Shown here: piece after piece, positions 54,443 through 63,997 of the stretch
How positions within the stretch are numbered: position 1 is the stretch's first letter
How the letters are laid out: each line of letters opens with the position of its first letter
Source of the DNA: Acidobacteriaceae bacterium
GTDB taxonomy: Bacteria; Acidobacteriota; Terriglobia; Terriglobales; Acidobacteriaceae
DNA: 64,000 nt
Reading direction: 5' to 3'
NCBI GenBank assembly: GCA_031296325.1
Contig: JARLFY010000030.1
Coordinates: 46,803-110,802 of the forward strand
The notes under the pieces: model-generated
The model's database searches: none
Seen by the model: the letters and a program-made list of their open reading frames with translations, nothing else
What the model was told of the DNA's origin: nothing
Program-made: the position numbers and the translations under genes

Positions 54443-54830
54443 CTCTGCATTGCCAGTGCGGAAACGGTTATCGCCGCTTTATTATTCCGTGATTCTGGAC
54501 GAATACACCCTGTATGGACTTGATCTCGGCCTTCTTAGTCCACAACATGAAATATTGCAGGGCCGGAGAGATTAAGAAAATCGCGTCCATCCGCCAAGGT
54601 GGTCGTTGGAGTGTGGCCCGGAATCTGTAGCGGAATGAAGCCGAGAAGAGGACTCTTGATCGTATCCGGCTCGGACTCACCCGTTTGCGTCGACCATCGC
54701 CAACGCCATGACCGTCTGCAATGTATGCCAATGACAAGGCTACAAGTCTTTATACACAAAAACCAAACGAACGTCTCCGCGTACGATCGGATCAAAATCT
54801 TCCAGTCAATCGCGTTTCATAAATTTGAAA
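54443..54830. other. Convergent spacer with possible gene remnant
   Basis: A 388-base gap between convergent genes. One minus-strand frame (54535-54795) reads protein-like near its end (KSPLLGFIPLQIPGHTPTTT, then LADGRDFLNLSGPAIF) but has no start context and no recognised homologue, so a decayed gene end is possible. No terminator hairpin was identified. Confidence 0.3.
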
Positions 54831-56963
54831 TCAGCGTGGAAGTTCAGACGCCTTGCCGTCGCTCTCTGCTATGACTAAATCCCATGGCGGAATAGAGATC
54901 CTCTGCCCAGGCAGAACAGGTTTTCCCGTTAACACATCATGCGCCGCTGGACCATCGTACTTTGCCTGCGCAGGGTTGGAGGAGTAGTTGAGCAGATAGG
55001 TAAGACTCTTTCCCTGCGCATTGACGCCGCGCTTTACCCGAACTGCCGAGTGGAATGCTTCAGGATCAAACGCGATACCGCTGACCTGTAGTGCGTGTTG
55101 CACAATCGCCTGTTGCAAGCCGTCGGTGAGAGCAGTTCCCTCGTAGAGGAGAGTTCCTTTGCCGAACTGATTCTCCGTAATGGCCGGCCAACGTCCAAAG
55201 AAGGGATGATCGTAGGTAGCGAGTGGCTTGGCGGTGGTTGGCTGTAGAAACTCTGCCCACTGGCTAACGCGATTTTCCTCGCCCACGTGGAAGGGATCGC
55301 CGCGCAGCGCAAGCGGCCTCTCCAGATTGGAGAACTCCTGATAGGTAAATCCAGCAGCCTCCGCCAGCGGCCCCGGAGCCTTCTCCCAACGCACAGCCGA
55401 GTTCTCGTTGGTAAAGCCGCTCTTGAAGGTCATCAGCACATGACCACCGTTGCGCACATACTCCGAGATGCGTTTGAGAAGCGCGTCATCCGCAACGTAC
55501 AGCGAGGGCACAATCAGCAGTTTGTACGGCGAGAAGTCCGCCGTGGACGGAAAGACAAAGTCCGCGCCAACATTGGCCTTGTACAACGCATTATGCAACT
55601 GCTGCACCGAGGCGCTATACCCTCCGCCGCCATGCGTGTACGGCATGAAGCTGATACCGTTGCTCGAATCCGCGCTGTAGAGGATCGCAACGTCATTGCG
55701 AATCTTCATGTTCACCAGTTGCGGCCCAATCTTCTGCAACTCGTGCGCAATGCGGCTCACCTCGGCGTAGGCACGGTTAGGCTCAAGATCGTGACTCAGC
55801 ACGCCCTTCCAATAAGTCTCCTGTCCGGCATGGATCGAGTGCCAGTGCCAGTACTCCACCATGTTTGCGCCGCTAGAAATATCCGTGTAGACATCCAGAC
55901 GAAGCTGTCCATCATAGGGAGGATACTGCCCAGCCGAGTCCCAGCCTCGGCTCTGTGCATTGGTTTCGGTTACCAGATAGTTCTGGCGCTTCAGAGACCT
56001 GAAATAATCTCCCTGTAACGCCTGATATACGCCGTCCAGATGGTCCTGTTCACCGTGATACGGATTGCAGGCTACAACGTCAAGAACCTTCGCGACCTCT
56101 GGCTCATTTACGTCCTGACGCATCACGGAAGCAAAGTCCTGAGTAACAAACTGGTCGGGGCGACGATGCTCGCGAACCAGTCCAGCCTGCCAAGCAAGAA
56201 AGTTGGTGACGCGATCCTGTTCAAAGCGCGACCACTCCAGCTTATAGCTGGTGCTGGTAGCATTGTCGCGCGTAGGCATCTCGCTCCAGTCGGAGACGTC
56301 CTGCCCCCAGTAGTTCAGAAACCAGGCCTTGTTGAGAGCATCCGTGGTGACAAACTTTTTCTTGAGCCGCGCCACAAACTCGTCAAAGACCTGTGGGTTG
56401 GAGGCACCATAGGAGCCGGTCTCATTATCGATCTGCCAGCCAATCACGGCAGGATTGGCTTTGTAGTGGTTGACCAGGTTGATGATCAGCCGCTCGGCAT
56501 AGCGACGATAGTTTGGATCGTCCGTGTTCATGTTCTGACGCATGCCATAGCCGACGGCTGCTCCGCCGAGCGGTCGCGCAAGCATCTCCGGGTGAGCCTT
56601 CCACATCCAGACAGGAATGGAGTAAGTCGGCGTTCCCATGATAACCTTAATGTTCGCTTTGCCCATCGCATCCACAATGCGATCCATCCAGGCATAGTCG
56701 AATTGGCCGTCGCTCGGCTCCCAAAGGCTCCACGTAGACTCGCCCATGCGGACAACGCTGATGCCAGCCTGCTTCATCAGTGCAACGTCCTTATCAAGAC
56801 GATCAGGCTGCAGGTCAGACGGCATGTACTCGTCGTAGTACGCCGCACCGTAAAGCACGTTGGGCATCACCGAACCCGCGGGCGCGATTGGCTGCTGCGA
56901 CATCATGACACAGGGAAAACTCATCAATGCCACTGCAAACATGTGGCAGAACGTCACTCTCAT
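54831..56963 (-). CDS. Secreted GH42 beta-galactosidase
   Basis: A 710-residue exported glycosidase that removes galactose from beta-linked galacto-oligosaccharides such as pectic galactan fragments. The signal peptide occupies residues 1-24. The GH42 TIM barrel begins with MPNVLYGAAYYDEYMP; the acid/base glutamate is in WQIDNETGSYG (about residue 177) and the nucleophile in LVTETNAQSRGWD (about 333). A trimerisation domain (VADDALLKRISEYVRNGGHVLMTF-type) and a C-terminal beta domain follow. Start 56963 follows AGAGG. It lies 23 bases after the PL4 gene and is probably cotranscribed. Confidence 0.94.
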   Translation of the reverse strand: MRVTFCHMFAVALMSFPCVMMSQQPIAPAGSVMPNVLYGAAYYDEYMPSDLQPDRLDKDVALMKQAGISVVRMGESTWSLWEPSDGQFDYAWMDRIVDAMGKANIKVIMGTPTYSIPVWMWKAHPEMLARPLGGAAVGYGMRQNMNTDDPNYRRYAERLIINLVNHYKANPAVIGWQIDNETGSYGASNPQVFDEFVARLKKKFVTTDALNKAWFLNYWGQDVSDWSEMPTRDNATSTSYKLEWSRFEQDRVTNFLAWQAGLVREHRRPDQFVTQDFASVMRQDVNEPEVAKVLDVVACNPYHGEQDHLDGVYQALQGDYFRSLKRQNYLVTETNAQSRGWDSAGQYPPYDGQLRLDVYTDISSGANMVEYWHWHSIHAGQETYWKGVLSHDLEPNRAYAEVSRIAHELQKIGPQLVNMKIRNDVAILYSADSSNGISFMPYTHGGGGYSASVQQLHNALYKANVGADFVFPSTADFSPYKLLIVPSLYVADDALLKRISEYVRNGGHVLMTFKSGFTNENSAVRWEKAPGPLAEAAGFTYQEFSNLERPLALRGDPFHVGEENRVSQWAEFLQPTTAKPLATYDHPFFGRWPAITENQFGKGTLLYEGTALTDGLQQAIVQHALQVSGIAFDPEAFHSAVRVKRGVNAQGKSLTYLLNYSSNPAQAKYDGPAAHDVLTGKPVLPGQRISIPPWDLVIAESDGKASELPR

Positions 56964-56986
56964 GCGTTGGCCTCTTTGGCAAACCA

Positions 56987-59900
56987 TTATGGGTTATTGA
57001 CAGCATCGTTGTTATAAAGGCCCGACGAATTCGCGGTGCCCGTTCCAGGGTAGTTCGTCCCGATGACGTAGGTATAGTCGTTCCATCCAGTCACGGTGGG
57101 GTTTGATGTATTGTTAGTCAACTCAAGGCGCCATGCGTCATCCTCAGACCCAGTTCCGCTCATCGAGGCGGTAATCTCGTTGCTTCCTCCGGCTGTTTGG
57201 TTCAGGTAGCTTGCGGGAAATTCCATGACAAACCACTGCGTGTAACCCGAAAGCCCGGAACGGATCATGCAGTCGGAGTAGTTTGTGTAGTGCCAGATGA
57301 GTTCGTGGCCATTGAGCGTAACGACATAGCTGCCGTATGTACAGGCCGAAGAGATCGAAAGTTGTGCATACCCCGATTTGTAACTGCTGATGTCGCTGGG
57401 CGTGGCGAAGTAGATCTGCCAGGACGGAATTCCGGTCGTCGCACCATTGGTTCCCGAGGCCCCCGAAAGACTGGCGACATAGGTTGGAATTGCGGTCTCG
57501 CCGCCCACCCCGTTTCCGGTAACGCCAGTATACGTCTGCCCCGGATAGGCCGAATACCCGTCGGTGGTGTCGTCGGAACTGCTGAAGACGCCAGCAAACA
57601 GGCCGGGATTGAAGGTACTCCAGTGGACGTAATTCCACTTGGAGAGGTCGTTGGTCGCGGGCGTAGAGCCAACCGCAGTCGCGTAGTAAATCACAGCGCC
57701 CTGATTGCTCGCGAAGTCCTGCCAGTAGTTCCAGTTGCCCCAGTACTCGCGATCATCGTTGCCGGTCGCGGTATTGTGGCCATGCAGAAACTCGTGCGAG
57801 GAGCGATCCGGCGTACCAATGGTGAACACGGTCTCGCCGCTGGCTACTCCGTTGACGCTGGTAAAGTTCTCCGGCTGAAAGGTCACGGTTGGCACAACGG
57901 TGTTGTTGTTTGCCGTGACCACAATGCCGTCCTGACGATACTCGCCCCACTGGCCGAGCGCGTAGACGCTCAACCGGTAGGTTCCCGGAACCACGCCGCT
58001 GATAGTTGCAGAGCCGCTCTGGCTGATGTCCGCCCAGTACTGCATCCCTTGGCTCGAATATTGGAAGTTGGTATTGGGGTCGCTGAGTACCGCCCAGGCG
58101 GTATGCGTGGCGCCGGCCACACCATTCACCTGGATGGAGACTGAGCCTCGTCCGGTGGAGGGCGTGTAGCCAGCGGCCATCAGAGGAGCGACGTTATCGT
58201 AGTTGCTCACGAGAGCAGACTCGGACGAGATCGCATCGGCATACATGTCGGCCTGCGATGCCAGGGTGGTTCCGGTCTGGCTGTAGGCCTGTCCCAGCGT
58301 GTTGACGTGGATGTAGTAAGGCCCGAACACCCGGTTGGACGCCGCCCCCGCTGCCGTGGCCAAGGATAAGTTGTTGTTCTCATGATTCGAGTACGCCTCG
58401 ATCATGTCGATATTTCCGGTAAACCACAGGTTCTGCTTGGTGGGTCCGCCAACCAACGTCTCCAGCTTGGGCAATACCGTCCACACTCCGTAGGTCGTGC
58501 CCGAAGTCGCCGGACCGTACAGTCCATGCGCCTGATGCAGATACTCATATCCGGCGTAGTCGTACTTGGTCTCGAACCAGCGCCCGTAGCTTGCCGTTAC
58601 GTTGGGATCGCCATGCAGATCCGTAGCAGCGTTCTGCACTGTTCTTCCTGTATCGGAGAGAAGCGAATCGTTCCAGGGGAACAGCGGGATGTCCTCCGCT
58701 CCCAGCCAGTTCAGGCTGGAGTTCACTTCATAGGTGTGGGTGAAGATCGACTGGTTGTCGCGGAAGATCCACTGGATCTGGCCGACGCTACCGGCGATGT
58801 CGCTGGTAGCGTGAATCAGTTGAACGTAGGTATGCACCCCGGGATCGTTGGGGAAGACTACATAGTGCCACACGAAGGTGTATGCGTTGGATGTGGATGC
58901 TGTGTCCAACCAGGTTATGGCCCAGTCGAAATACGGCGTGGTTCCGCTTCCCGTCGTGCAGGTGGTAGTGCCTGTTACGGTCGCGCCCACCGCCGTGCAG
59001 GACGCTGTGGACGTTCCATTCATGAAGGGGCCGACCATGCCCGAATATAGTCCTTCAATCTGGCTGCCGGAACCAAGTGTGGTCGTGTCCACCAGTTGAT
59101 CCGAGTAGCCGTCCAAGACCCAACTGTTCAGGTAAGCCGCCGTTGAATTCCAGTTGAACGTGATCGCGCCATTGTCGATCACCCATGCGCTCGCATTCGA
59201 GGTGTTGACGGTAATCGTGAATGGCGTGGCCGTGCCCGACAGCGTCGCTCCTTGTCCGGTACCTGCGTCGTTGGTCACAGTCAACGCTGCCGAATAGCCG
59301 CCTGCCACCTTGGGCGAAAACTTGAACGATACAAAGCAGGATGCCCCGGCGGCCAGCGAACTGCCGCAACTGGTCGTCTCCGGGAACAGATTGGCTCCCG
59401 TGCCGGTCATCCCCAGCGTCAGGCTCATCGCGGTGGATCCGGTGTTGCTCAGAATCACTGCCTGCCCCGTAGTCGTGGTGGGTGCCACGACGGTACCGAA
59501 GGAGAGCGCCGGCCCGGACGGCGGCACGGTGCCTGCCTGAAGATTAATAGTTCCAGCCGACGCGGACGCGGTTCCCGTAAGATTGACGGACGCCGGACTG
59601 CCCGCAGCATTGCTCGCCACATTCAGCGTCCCAGCAAAGGTTCCCGCAGTCGCCGAGTTGAACGTCACGGTAATGGTGCAGTTTGCCCCGATGGCCAGCG
59701 TCGATCTGCAAGTCGTACTGCTCACGTTGAAGTCGCCTGAGTTAGTGCCGCCAATCGTAATGCCGCTGATATTGACTGTCGCCGTGCCGGTGTTGGTCAG
59801 CGTCGCGGTCATCGGTTCCCCCACCGACGCCACGGAATTGTATGTCAGCGCAGGACTCAACGACACCAGAGTCAGCGCGCCTGGCCGCGAGCCAATAAAG

Positions 59901-62089
59901 TTGGTCTTCAGCATCTGCGAGGTTGGCGTGACCGTAGGACCGGCGATCCCCACCAGATACCACAGGTTCGTCGTCTGGGTTCCCACCCACACGTTGCCCG
60001 AAGCGTCGGTGGCAACATTGATCGGATTCGTCCCGCTCAGGTAGCTGCTGCCAAAGCCATACACCGGAACGCTTGCGGTTCCAGCGGGCGAAAGCGGATT
60101 GAACGCCGAACCGTTATAGGAGAACGCAGACACTCCACCGGCTCCGTTTGCGACCCAGACATTGCCGAGACCATCGACAACCGCACCCGCCCCGCCGTCC
60201 AGTCCTCCATTGGTCGTACCCGTACCGGCCGCCTCCGTCACCATCACCGGAGCTGACTTCGTAGCGGTTCCCCCGCTAATGGTCAAATGGTAAAGACCGC
60301 CGTTGGCATAGAACGCGCCTCCGGTTGGATCCGCCGCACCCGTCCACACGGGACACACTGCTACGTTCGTCACATCGTCCGTGGTCGCAGCCGCCTCCAT
60401 CTCCGCAGTAGTGGCCCTGTAGATGGTTCCGGTGGGAGATCCGCACTTGGCGGCGGTGGAAGCGGCGCTCCACCCATAGCCAAGCGAGTCTGCCCAGACG
60501 CCGCTAAAGACAACCGTTTGCCTCCCCAGACCAATATCAAAGGTTGAATACGCTCCCGACTGGTACTCAAGTTCGCTCAGGTAATAGCGATTGCCCGAGT
60601 TATACGACGGTGCATCGTCCAGCCAGATGTTATTGCTGGCGTCGATCGCCATCGCTCCCGGAGCAGACGCTGTAATCACGTAGCCGGTGGAAGCTCCGGC
60701 TGGTGTGATCTGCGTGACCACGCCACCGATCGAGGAGGTGCTGGACAGCGGGTTAGCGCCCCAGTAGCTGTCGAACCATGCATTATTCGAGGTATCAATG
60801 GCGAGCGAGAACGGCTCTCCGGCGAGCAAAGAATAGGTGGTCCCTGTGATAGCGGAGGTTAGGCCTGGTCCTGCCGTCAACGTAGTGCTGCTGACGGGGG
60901 TGAATTGCACCTGCCCCTGTGGATTGAACTCCGTCACATACGCCTTGCCGTTATGGGTGTCGTTTGCAGTGTCCGTGCAATTATTGCTCGATGCGCCGCA
61001 GCTATAGGCCGTCCAGATGTTGCCCCCTCCATCAATGGCCAGGCTGTACGGAGTCGCAGTCCCTACCGTGGCCGCTCCATTGCTCGTATTCCAGGAAACT
61101 CCAATCGCCCAGTCCGTCGGATAGACGGAAGAAGAGCATGTGCTGGAGGGTTGGAACGGAGCATTCGCGATGACATATGTGCTGCAAAGATAGTAAGGTT
61201 CGCCCTGCGTTGCGCCGTGCGCCGGAAGATTCACACCACCGGCATTGGTCGCCAGATAATACATCGCCTGAAGCGTGTCCGTTGGCGCAACGCTGCCGCT
61301 CGGCGTGGCGTCTGCAAGTAACGATGTGCATAGACTGCTGCCCGCTGTGTTGACACAGGCCGCGATAATATCAGCCAGCGTGTTGATCTTGGTCGAGTCC
61401 GGCGTAATCGTGGTGGTATAGGTAACACTGTTGATCGTGGAAGTCGCAGTCGACGAACCGGACGTGCCCGTCCCGATGTTGACCAGATTGCCCACCTGTA
61501 GAAAGGCATTGGCTAGGCCCGTGATGTTGCCGGCGGGCGCGCCGATGGTCCATGCGGGCGAACTGCCGGGTGCGATGCTCATAAACTGCTGTAGCGCAGT
61601 CACCGTGGCTACCGTGGTCGCTTCATTGACGACGACAAAGGTGTTGGCTGTGCTGCTGCCGCAAGGAGTAGGCAGTGCGGCGATCTGCGCAATATACTGG
61701 TTGGTTCCGCTGCCCGAATCTCCGCCAAGCGCGGTGATATACAGATGCTGCCCGGTGATACAGGGAGACGCGCCCGTAGTTCCGTTGTTAAAGCCGAAAG
61801 AGCCATTGGCGTCGGTCGTCGTGGTCGCGACCAGACTGGCGGCAGTGCCATAAGTGCCGGTTGTTCCGGCAGCCCAAAGCGTCATCGCCGCGCCCTTTAT
61901 AGGTTGCTGTCCGCCAAACACTTTGCCGCCCAGAGCGCTCACGGGACCGACGCTCGCGCTTCCACTTTCCGTTATTGAGTTATGGCTTCCGGCAGAAGAC
62001 ACGTTGGAGACCCCGCAGCCGGTGAGAGCAAGCGCAAAAGATACCAGAACGGGGAGAACGCATAAGCGAGCAATGCGGCTGACATACAT
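56987..62089 (-). CDS. Giant PL4 rhamnogalacturonan-lyase lipoprotein with propeller and ASH domains
   Basis: A 1700-residue lipoprotein (lipobox ALTGC near residue 24). Residues about 50-190 share a domain with the lipoprotein at the window start. About 330-720 form an NHL/virginiamycin-lyase-like propeller (AIDGGGNIWTAY, AIDASNNIWLDD, ATDASGNVWVGT). Two ASH repeats lie at 728-955. About 958-1310 is the PL4 catalytic beta-sandwich (FEtype strands WVIDNGAITFNW, then KYDYAGYEYLHQAHGLYG), 1310-1410 the fibronectin-like domain (GVVPGTYRLSVYALGQWGEY) and 1415-1690 the galactose-binding-like domain (LNGHELIWHYTNY). It should cleave rhamnogalacturonan I by beta-elimination at the cell surface. GH42 follows. 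Confidence 0.9.
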   Translation of the reverse strand: MYVSRIARLCVLPVLVSFALALTGCGVSNVSSAGSHNSITESGSASVGPVSALGGKVFGGQQPIKGAAMTLWAAGTTGTYGTAASLVATTTTDANGSFGFNNGTTGASPCITGQHLYITALGGDSGSGTNQYIAQIAALPTPCGSSTANTFVVVNEATTVATVTALQQFMSIAPGSSPAWTIGAPAGNITGLANAFLQVGNLVNIGTGTSGSSTATSTINSVTYTTTITPDSTKINTLADIIAACVNTAGSSLCTSLLADATPSGSVAPTDTLQAMYYLATNAGGVNLPAHGATQGEPYYLCSTYVIANAPFQPSSTCSSSVYPTDWAIGVSWNTSNGAATVGTATPYSLAIDGGGNIWTAYSCGASSNNCTDTANDTHNGKAYVTEFNPQGQVQFTPVSSTTLTAGPGLTSAITGTTYSLLAGEPFSLAIDTSNNAWFDSYWGANPLSSTSSIGGVVTQITPAGASTGYVITASAPGAMAIDASNNIWLDDAPSYNSGNRYYLSELEYQSGAYSTFDIGLGRQTVVFSGVWADSLGYGWSAASTAAKCGSPTGTIYRATTAEMEAAATTDDVTNVAVCPVWTGAADPTGGAFYANGGLYHLTISGGTATKSAPVMVTEAAGTGTTNGGLDGGAGAVVDGLGNVWVANGAGGVSAFSYNGSAFNPLSPAGTASVPVYGFGSSYLSGTNPINVATDASGNVWVGTQTTNLWYLVGIAGPTVTPTSQMLKTNFIGSRPGALTLVSLSPALTYNSVASVGEPMTATLTNTGTATVNISGITIGGTNSGDFNVSSTTCRSTLAIGANCTITVTFNSATAGTFAGTLNVASNAAGSPASVNLTGTASASAGTINLQAGTVPPSGPALSFGTVVAPTTTTGQAVILSNTGSTAMSLTLGMTGTGANLFPETTSCGSSLAAGASCFVSFKFSPKVAGGYSAALTVTNDAGTGQGATLSGTATPFTITVNTSNASAWVIDNGAITFNWNSTAAYLNSWVLDGYSDQLVDTTTLGSGSQIEGLYSGMVGPFMNGTSTASCTAVGATVTGTTTCTTGSGTTPYFDWAITWLDTASTSNAYTFVWHYVVFPNDPGVHTYVQLIHATSDIAGSVGQIQWIFRDNQSIFTHTYEVNSSLNWLGAEDIPLFPWNDSLLSDTGRTVQNAATDLHGDPNVTASYGRWFETKYDYAGYEYLHQAHGLYGPATSGTTYGVWTVLPKLETLVGGPTKQNLWFTGNIDMIEAYSNHENNNLSLATAAGAASNRVFGPYYIHVNTLGQAYSQTGTTLASQADMYADAISSESALVSNYDNVAPLMAAGYTPSTGRGSVSIQVNGVAGATHTAWAVLSDPNTNFQYSSQGMQYWADISQSGSATISGVVPGTYRLSVYALGQWGEYRQDGIVVTANNNTVVPTVTFQPENFTSVNGVASGETVFTIGTPDRSSHEFLHGHNTATGNDDREYWGNWNYWQDFASNQGAVIYYATAVGSTPATNDLSKWNYVHWSTFNPGLFAGVFSSSDDTTDGYSAYPGQTYTGVTGNGVGGETAIPTYVASLSGASGTNGATTGIPSWQIYFATPSDISSYKSGYAQLSISSACTYGSYVVTLNGHELIWHYTNYSDCMIRSGLSGYTQWFVMEFPASYLNQTAGGSNEITASMSGTGSEDDAWRLELTNNTSNPTVTGWNDYTYVIGTNYPGTGTANSSGLYNNDAVNNP

Positions 62090-62426
62090 TTGGAGAAGCC
62101 TCTTATCCAGCGATGGCGCTCGTTCTCGGATTTGAGCATGGAGGGCTGTGTAGCCGTTCTCTACTGCTGTCCGGGTAAACTGGCGCGTTGTTCCCCGACT
62201 GTACCGATTAGATCGCCTTCACTACTACTGTAAAACTGTAGATCGAATTCTATGTCATTCCATAGTGGGAGAGGAATCTGCTTATGGTTATGGCTCGTCC
62301 CACGACGGCATCCCACATTACTGGAACTCCTCTAATCTTTCGACCCTAAACATTAGGCCAGACTCACACGGCTTGCATGTTTCAGTGTGCCTACGATGGG
62401 TTGTTTCGGACTTTCAGTGCCGTTCC
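62090..62426. other. Spacer between the PL4 gene and the AcuI-like gene
   Basis: A 337-base gap on the upstream side of the PL4 gene, which presumably holds its promoter. A small ACTGTAAAACTGTAGAT near-repeat is present around 62225. The PL4 ribosome site (AGAGG) lies about 10 bases before its ATG. No gene seen. Confidence 0.35.
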
Positions 62427-63410
62427 TCACCGTTCAACGTCGATGACCACCCGTCCTCGAACCCGTCCGGCCATGAGAGTTTTTGCCATTGGAATCGCGT
62501 CGCTCAGACCGATTTCATGAGAGATCGCATCAAGTTTGGAGAGGTCGAGATCGCGCGCCAAACGCGCCCACGCTTCAAGCCGGGCCGGACGCGGACACAT
62601 CACACTGTCGACGCCCGCCAGTGTTACCCCGCGTAGGATGAAGGGCGCGACCGTGGCCGGGAAATCCATTCCCCCCGCCAGTCCGCAGGCGGCGACAACC
62701 CCACCGTATCGCATCGTCGCACAAACATTCGCCAGTACATGGCTGCCGACGACATCGATCGCACCCTCCCACCGTTCTTTCCCCAGTGGTTTTCCTGGAT
62801 CCGCAAATTCTGCCCGCGCCAGCACCTCTGCGGCACCCAGACCCTTCAGGTAATCAGCCTCTTCCATCCTTCCGCTGACCGCCACAACTCGATACCCCAG
62901 CTTGGCAAGAATGGAAACCGCCACGCTGCCCACGCCTCCTGCCGCGCCTGTAACCAGAATCTCGCCTTTGTCCGGAGTCACGCCGCCCCGTTCCAACGCC
63001 AGTACACACAACATGGCGGTATAACCCGCCGTACCGATGGCCATGGCCTGCCGGGGAGTAAAGGCTACAGGCAAAGGAACCAGCCATTCGCTTCTCAACC
63101 GCGCCTTCTGCGCAAATCCTCCCCAATGGGTTTCTCCAACACCCCAGCCGTTCAGCAACACAGAGTCCCCCACCCGATACTCCGGATGGCTGCTTGCTTC
63201 GACCGTGCCCGCAAGATCAACGCCAGGAATCATGGGGAAGCGACGGACTACAGGAGACTGTCCCGTAATTGCCAAGCCGTCTTTGTAGTTAAAACATGAA
63301 TACGCAACCTTTACGGTAACGTCGCCCGCAGGCAGAAGCGAGTCGTCTAACTCCTTCAATGCAGCGCGATACCCGTTTTCGTCCTTTTCGATCAAAACAC
63401 CCTTGAACAT
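62427..63410 (-). CDS. acuI: MDR-family acrylyl-CoA reductase-like oxidoreductase (AcuI/YhdH)
   Basis: A 327-residue zinc-independent medium-chain dehydrogenase/reductase using NADPH. Typical elements are [20 protein letters not shown], the segment [24 protein letters not shown], the Rossmann motif [16 protein letters not shown] and the C-terminal [11 protein letters not shown]. The family detoxifies acrylyl-CoA to propionyl-CoA, but single-gene assignments are uncertain. The start at 63410 follows GGAGGAAAAG; an ATG four codons earlier overlaps that ribosome site. It stands next to a decayed insertion sequence. Confidence 0.9.
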   Translation of the reverse strand: MFKGVLIEKDENGYRAALKELDDSLLPAGDVTVKVAYSCFNYKDGLAITGQSPVVRRFPMIPGVDLAGTVEASSHPEYRVGDSVLLNGWGVGETHWGGFAQKARLRSEWLVPLPVAFTPRQAMAIGTAGYTAMLCVLALERGGVTPDKGEILVTGAAGGVGSVAVSILAKLGYRVVAVSGRMEEADYLKGLGAAEVLARAEFADPGKPLGKERWEGAIDVVGSHVLANVCATMRYGGVVAACGLAGGMDFPATVAPFILRGVTLAGVDSVMCPRPARLEAWARLARDLDLSKLDAISHEIGLSDAIPMAKTLMAGRVRGRVVIDVER

Positions 63411-63439
63411 CTTTTCCTCCATAGCTATAGACCGTTCGT

Positions 63440-63586
63440 CTAGTTAAGCCGCAAAATAATCATCGCCGAATTACCGTGAAAAAACTCAGCGTAGACCAGC
63501 AACGGCTCGTAATAAACCGTGCTGCGGATGATCTGAAGTACCTCGGCTTGCCGCTGGAGGGGAAGATCGTGCGCGGGATCGATCAC
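63440..63586 (-). pseudogene. IS3 orfB remnant (transposase catalytic subunit, N-terminal fragment)
   Basis: The 48-codon reading from GTG 63586 (VIDPAHDLPLQRQAEVLQII, then RSTVYYEP) matches the N-terminus of IS3-group OrfB. It then changes to unrelated sequence (LLVYAEFFHG...) and stops, so the DDE catalytic core is missing. Confidence 0.75.
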
Positions 63587-63606
63587 TGCTTTGCGCTCAG
63601 CAACCC

Positions 63607-63648
63607 GGCTTCCACCCCACGGACGAAGACCCGTCCGTGGGGACCACG
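63607..63648. repeat. Palindromic mini-insertion A in IS3 orfA
   Basis: A perfect 11-bp stem CCCCACGGACG / CGTCCGTGGGG with loop AAGACC, flanked by GGCTTCCA and ACCAC. It interrupts the orfA reading frame immediately before its natural 3' end. Confidence 0.8.
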
Positions 63649-63878
63649 GCTTTAGCGAGCGCTCCTTCTATAAAATCATTCTCCAGGGCTAGTTGACCGA
63701 TCTTGGCATGAAGCGTCTTCAGATCAACGGCTACAGGCTCCGCCTTCGCCTCGCCGCCAAAGACGCCGACCGCACCCTCCAGCAACTGGCTCTTGCACTG
63801 CGTGATCTGGTTGGCATAAACATCAAACTCCTGCGCCAACTCGATCAGTGTCTTTTCGCCTTTGATCGCTGTCAAGAC

Positions 63879-63921
63879 GGTGCCCCCCCGACGAGTTTGC
63901 TCGTTGGGGGGGAAGTCCACC
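63879..63921. repeat. Palindromic mini-insertion B in IS3 orfA
   Basis: CCCCCCCGACGAG pairs with CTCGTTGGGGGGG (one G-U) around TTTG. The flanks GGTG and GAAGTCCACC parallel those of insertion A read on the opposite strand (GGT-C4-stem-G4-GGAAGxCC), so both seem to belong to one family. Confidence 0.8.
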
Positions 63922-63972
63922 TTGGCCTTGAATGTTGCGCTGTGATTCCTACGCGGACGTCTGCTCTCCTCT

Positions 63973-63997
63973 CCCCAGCCATCTTAGGCTGCGGGGG
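63973..63997. repeat. Possible third palindrome at the IS3 orfA start
   Basis: CCCCAGCC / GGCTGCGGGG around ATCTTA forms a stem with one bulge, at the point where the orfA frame is closed by a stop. The window ends here, so family membership cannot be confirmed. Confidence 0.4.

Larger units (their letters stand above)
63597..63983 (-). pseudogene. IS3 orfA remnant (transposase DNA-binding subunit)
   Basis: The frame reads RRNHSATFKAKV, then after an insertion VLTAIKGEKTLIELAQEFDV, NQITQCKSQLLEGAVGVFGG and LKTLHAKIGQLALENDFIEG, the typical helix-turn-helix and leucine-zipper order of IS3 OrfA. A 39-bp palindromic insertion adds 13 in-frame codons near the start; a 41-bp palindromic insertion after GALAKA shifts the frame to a premature stop. 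An in-frame TAA lies just upstream at 63984-63986. Not functional as it stands. Confidence 0.8.

Noticed and set aside
54599..54874. Plus-strand ORF of 91 residues after the sulfatase gene
   Set aside because: No ribosome site, Cys/Arg-rich non-protein-like composition and overlap with the GH42 3' end.
63597..63920. A functional 107-residue transposase subunit
   Set aside because: Its ATG lies inside a palindromic insertion and its last 16 residues come from a second one; flanking sequence shows the true orfA extends further upstream and has been disrupted.
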